In this document: in pieces, positions 61,023 to 64,000 of the stretch
Layout of the letters: each line of letters starts with the position of its first letter
How positions within the stretch are numbered: position 1 is the first letter of the stretch
Assembly: GCF_902168135.1 (NCBI RefSeq)
Contig: NZ_CABHOL010000015.1
Location: 466,284 to 530,283 of the forward strand
DNA length: 64,000 nucleotides
From: an uncultured Fluviicola sp.
Lineage (GTDB): Bacteria > Bacteroidota > Bacteroidia > Flavobacteriales_D > Crocinitomicaceae
Direction of reading: 5' to 3'
The notes under the pieces: generated by a model
What the model was told of the DNA's origin: nothing
Databases searched by the model: none
The model's input: the letters and a program-made list of their open reading frames with translations, nothing else
Position numbers and translations under genes: made by a program

Positions 61023-62704
61023 GATTTATGAAGTTTAATGAATTCTACAAATTGGTTCAGTGCCGACCTTGCTCTTCGTGAAAGCAATGCCTGGCGTATT
61101 ATAAAGGTATTTCCGTCCTCGCATTCGAACGTAACGTGGGATTTTTCCACGCTGCAATGAATGGTTTGGTTCAATGAAATTACGCGTTTTCCGGCAACAA
61201 GGCCGTAAATAATGAGCTGATCTGCCTGGATGCTCGCAACCGGGAGACGGATGTAGCGCGAAGCGAAGTAGATCAATACGATAGCCGGGATAATGAACAG
61301 CATCCCGATTCCTCCACCAAGCGAGAGCATGTAGAGCCCGCGGAAAAGGGTGATTAATCCCATCAACAGGATAAATGCACCTATCCAGATGGATTTGTCG
61401 AGGTGTACTTCCTTGTCCGAAGCCACAAAGTGTTCCGTAGGGCGAAGAATTCCCGTTTCAATGTAGAATGCGCGGATCTTCGCATAAGTAGCTCCCAAAT
61501 GGCGGTTGTCCACGTTGTTTTTGCGGGAATCCAGGCTGTTTACAATGTCGATGATCTTATCCGAATCGTACGGAACTTTTGCAATGAGTTTTTCCAGGTT
61601 CTGTTCGCGGGTTTCTTTGCGGGAAAGATCCACGTAGAAATGCCTGTTGATAGCCGAATAGAAGTTCTTGCGCATTACCTGCAGTACACCCACAGGCGAA
61701 TTGCGGGAAATGTAAATGGAACTCAGTGTTTCCACGAATGCCAATGACATGTTGCGTTTCTGGCTGTATCCCGGAAGGATCTCTTCTTTCCGTTTTGCGC
61801 GGAAGAATACGTATAAGAGCAGCAGTACAAGCAATAACAGGAAGGCCAGGCGCAGTGCCGGGTTCTTCAGGATAAACTGGATCAAAGAAGTGTCTTCTTT
61901 TTCAGCCCCGTCTTCCTCGGCATCTTCGTCGTAAATAGGCTGCTCGGTTGAATCGTTGATCCCGCAGGTCAGGAAAATAACCGGTTTGTCTTTGGGTATT
62001 TTGTTCAGGACGATGCGCGCATGTGCATATCCGTTGGGTTGAATAACCTGGTAGTTCTCGAATAAATTCGGGATACTGTGGAAATGGACTTTTCCCTTGT
62101 GGTGTTTTTCGTAGAACGCAAACGGATGCTTCAACGCATACATGTACGAGCGGTAGTTGGTGTCAATGATTTCCGTTTCCGAAAAGGAATACCAGTCTTC
62201 GTTGATCGTATCGTTCTCATACACGTGGTAGAAAGGAAGCGTGGTATCACCGATCCATGCAAAAAGTACCCTGCTGTAATCCCAATAGAAAGCGCCTTCC
62301 AAAAAGTGGCGGTCGTAGATATTAGTCGTGAGGTGGTTGAAACTCAGGTAAACGGTTGCTCCGCTGTCTGCGTAATGCATGATGGAGTCGTAATATTCCG
62401 TCGGAGCACCCAGCTCATCCCCGATAAACAAATACGTTGCTTCTTCGTGATTGGGAATGCTGTCGAGGTCTGACCAATAGTTCAGATCGTAAATGGAATC
62501 TTTGACATGAACGTCGAGTAAATCCATGAAAAACGAAATATTCCGCGGATTCTCATCCTTCAGGTCGTAAAGTTTTTTCCAGTCGGAGCTGTACCTTTTG
62601 CGGATATTGCTTGCAGAACCGCCGGCAGAACTATCCAGGAACCAGATTACAAGCCCCATAAACAGCGCAAAGCCCAAAAATGATAGGATGACTTTTTTGT
62701 TCAT
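61019..62704 (-). CDS. DUF4350-domain membrane protein
   Basis: A 561-residue protein with an N-terminal membrane segment (VILSFLGFALFMGLVIWFL), a periplasmic part of about 250 residues (TYLFIGDELGAPTEYYDS), another helix (RLAFLLLLVLLLLYVFFRA) and a cytosolic C-terminal part. It contains two more helices near 430-470 (WIGAFILLMGLITLF, GIGMLFIIPAIVLIYF). This matches the DUF4350 protein of Bacteroidetes MoxR operons. Overlaps both neighbours by a few bases. Confidence 0.85.
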   Translation of the reverse strand: MNKKVILSFLGFALFMGLVIWFLDSSAGGSASNIRKRYSSDWKKLYDLKDENPRNISFFMDLLDVHVKDSIYDLNYWSDLDSIPNHEEATYLFIGDELGAPTEYYDSIMHYADSGATVYLSFNHLTTNIYDRHFLEGAFYWDYSRVLFAWIGDTTLPFYHVYENDTINEDWYSFSETEIIDTNYRSYMYALKHPFAFYEKHHKGKVHFHSIPNLFENYQVIQPNGYAHARIVLNKIPKDKPVIFLTCGINDSTEQPIYDEDAEEDGAEKEDTSLIQFILKNPALRLAFLLLLVLLLLYVFFRAKRKEEILPGYSQKRNMSLAFVETLSSIYISRNSPVGVLQVMRKNFYSAINRHFYVDLSRKETREQNLEKLIAKVPYDSDKIIDIVNSLDSRKNNVDNRHLGATYAKIRAFYIETGILRPTEHFVASDKEVHLDKSIWIGAFILLMGLITLFRGLYMLSLGGGIGMLFIIPAIVLIYFASRYIRLPVASIQADQLIIYGLVAGKRVISLNQTIHCSVEKSHVTFECEDGNTFIIRQALLSRRARSALNQFVEFIKLHKS

Positions 62705-63567
62705 TACGCTTTTTCAATTTTTTGGAAAGCTGTTTTCAGCTGTGGTTCGATAACCTGGTAACTGGCGGCATCCATGGAATAATCCCCGTACCAAACCAGG
62801 TCGTAAATAGAAACAATCTGTTCGAATTCCCGGGAAATCGGTTTTCCCTGTACTTCGATGATATAATGCATGTTCGTTTTTTCCTTTTTCCAGAAGATCC
62901 ATCGGCGCTGGATCAGTTCTTTCATGGCAAACAGGAAGTAAATGCGGACACATTCTTTGTAATTGCCGGCAGCGGTCGCTTCTTCCAAACGCAGTTCCAG
63001 TTCGGTCTTACTGATCTCAGCCGGATTCAAATCTTCCACTAAAGCTTCAAACGGAATGGTTTTCACGCGCGGACTTCTGTTTTTGATCATGTAGAAGATC
63101 AAAATGGCCAATGCTACTACCAATAAAATAATCCCGAGCCATTTCCAGAAGTTCACGGAAATATCCGGTGCGTCAATGTTCGGCCCGTTCGGCGCATCAA
63201 AATCCGGAACGTCCACATCTTCGGAAGGTTCGATATTCGGATCTTCTTCAATGGTCCCGGTTCCGCCGTCGCCGTCTTTGCTATTTTTCCCTTTCTCCAG
63301 GTCTTTCGGAGAATAGGGCGTTCCCTGGTAGGGTTTGGTAGTCCCATTCGGACTTCCCGATCCGCTGGAATAGGATTCGTTGATGGAAGTCGGGCTTTGA
63401 TAGTAATCCGATTCCGGGCCTTTGTACTTGTCGGATTGCTTGTAGCCGTGTTCCTGCCGGATCTGGTTCCATTTTTCACGCGTGGTGAGTTCCTTTTCCT
63501 TTTTTGCTTGGGCTAAGAGGAGGAGTGGAAAACAACAGAAGACGATATGTAAAAAGGCTTTATTCAA
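62704..63567 (-). CDS. DUF4129-domain membrane protein
   Basis: A 287-residue protein. It starts with a TTG at 63567 that gives a signal peptide (NKAFLHIVFCCFPLLLLAQA); no ATG fits. An acidic, Ser/Pro-rich linker precedes one helix (WLGIILLVVALAILIFYMI, about 142-160) and the DUF4129 domain (AEISKTELELRLEEATAAGN, YFLFAMKELIQRRWIFW, then IYDLVWYGDYSMDA). It is part of the MoxR operon and overlaps the upstream gene by 8 bases. Role unknown. Confidence 0.85.
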   Translation of the reverse strand: MNKAFLHIVFCCFPLLLLAQAKKEKELTTREKWNQIRQEHGYKQSDKYKGPESDYYQSPTSINESYSSGSGSPNGTTKPYQGTPYSPKDLEKGKNSKDGDGGTGTIEEDPNIEPSEDVDVPDFDAPNGPNIDAPDISVNFWKWLGIILLVVALAILIFYMIKNRSPRVKTIPFEALVEDLNPAEISKTELELRLEEATAAGNYKECVRIYFLFAMKELIQRRWIFWKKEKTNMHYIIEVQGKPISREFEQIVSIYDLVWYGDYSMDAASYQVIEPQLKTAFQKIEKA

Positions 63568-64000
63568 AGTCTAGGGCAGTTTCCTGGTAACGTTTGCGTT
63601 TTCCAAAGTTTTCAAATTGTTTTTTCAAACCGGTAGATTGATTTTGCTCGCGGAAGGTGTAGAACATGAATCCCATCATGATCACAAAGAAAGGCAGTGT
63701 GAACAGGATAAACATGACATAAACCAGCTGGCGGGCAATGTTTGCCGGAACTAAAAAGTCGGAAGTGTAATAGCGCGCAACGTTCTTAACGAAATCAGCA
63801 AATTTATCCAGGAAATCTTCCAGCATGGGTTCGCGCATGAAATTTACTTCCTGGTAGCTCAACACACAGGCAATCGGCTGTGCGAAAATGAACAGTACCA
63901 AGCCCATGAGCGAAATACCCAGCAATACATTCCCGTAGTTGCGAGCTCCGTACCGGAATCCGTTCCCGAAGCGTTTCCCAAAGGATTCTTCGCCCAAAAT
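63560..64000 (-). CDS. Membrane protein, 5' end cut by the window edge
   Basis: The frame is open to position 64000 and beyond, so the true start is outside the window; a TTG at 63997 is unlikely to be it. The visible ~145 residues have two hydrophobic segments (YGNVLLGISLMGLVLFIFAQP and VMFILFTLPFFVIMMGFMFYTF) separated by a loop. I do not recognise the family, but position at the head of the MoxR/DUF58/DUF4350/DUF4129 set fits the DUF4013-like or similar membrane protein often seen there. Overlap with DUF4129 shows it is in the operon. Confidence 0.7.
   Translation of the reverse strand: MLGEESFGKRFGNGFRYGARNYGNVLLGISLMGLVLFIFAQPIACVLSYQEVNFMREPMLEDFLDKFADFVKNVARYYTSDFLVPANIARQLVYVMFILFTLPFFVIMMGFMFYTFREQNQSTGLKKQFENFGKRKRYQETALDFE

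Noticed and set aside
1..64000. rRNA and tRNA genes
   Set aside because: No gap shows a cloverleaf or rRNA-like sequence; the gaps are short and explained by repeats, promoters or terminators.

Overview
This window looks like chromosomal DNA from a gliding-type or marine/freshwater Flavobacteriales bacterium, most like Crocinitomicaceae/Fluviicola. The clues are type IX secretion (T9SS) C-terminal sorting domains of type A (2717-4033, 25407-29780, 39362-40978) and type B (41187-42140), a TonB receptor with a carboxypeptidase-regulatory-like plug extension, the Bacteroidetes MoxR/DUF58/DUF4350/DUF4129 operon, TAnnTTTG-type -7 promoter elements close to starts, and little Shine-Dalgarno signal. 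The genus is inferred; no rRNA or other marker gene is present. I saw no rRNA, tRNA or CRISPR array.

Positions 1-29780 are mostly core metabolism and envelope genes. In order they are: a FadL-like porin with an SGNH lipoprotein and a secreted esterase; a DUF4377/META protein; a saccharopine dehydrogenase; a TPR lipoprotein with a membrane protein; 2-oxoglutarate dehydrogenase E1-E2 (sucA-sucB); a HAD hydrolase; methylmalonyl-CoA epimerase; an oligopeptide-binding lipoprotein followed by a TonB receptor; CHAP and DUF1990 proteins; YwbE; an ALDH7-type aldehyde dehydrogenase; and a 1457-residue T9SS cargo protein. The saccharopine dehydrogenase and the ALDH7 enzyme catalyse consecutive steps of lysine breakdown by the saccharopine route.

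Positions 29900-58525 are an accessory region, nearly all on the minus strand. It has a ParDE-like and a HepT-MntA toxin-antitoxin module. Between them lies an unusual pair: a carboxylate-amine-ligase-like protein and a papain/NlpC-like peptidase. Next come an oxidoreductase/AraC group, a REP-associated tyrosine transposase (RAYT) with hairpin repeats and decayed RAYT 3' ends, T9SS cargo, a rhomboid protease, and a long run of small unrelated genes (DinB, WYL regulator, phosphatase fusion, CPCC protein and others) separated by repeats. An attC-like hairpin lies at 53757-53831. At the right edge a P-loop ATPase with a nuclease-like C-terminus and a DUF5677-like partner form a candidate defence pair. 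They sit against a truncated gene whose 3' end is also found as a duplicate 1 kb away.

Positions 58570-64000 hold the MoxR operon, which runs off the right edge.

The most notable non-coding structure is a dispersed palindrome family with core CGCGATTAATCGCG (seven copies). Four copies also carry a conserved AT-rich leader. The family is distinct from the RAYT-linked hairpins.
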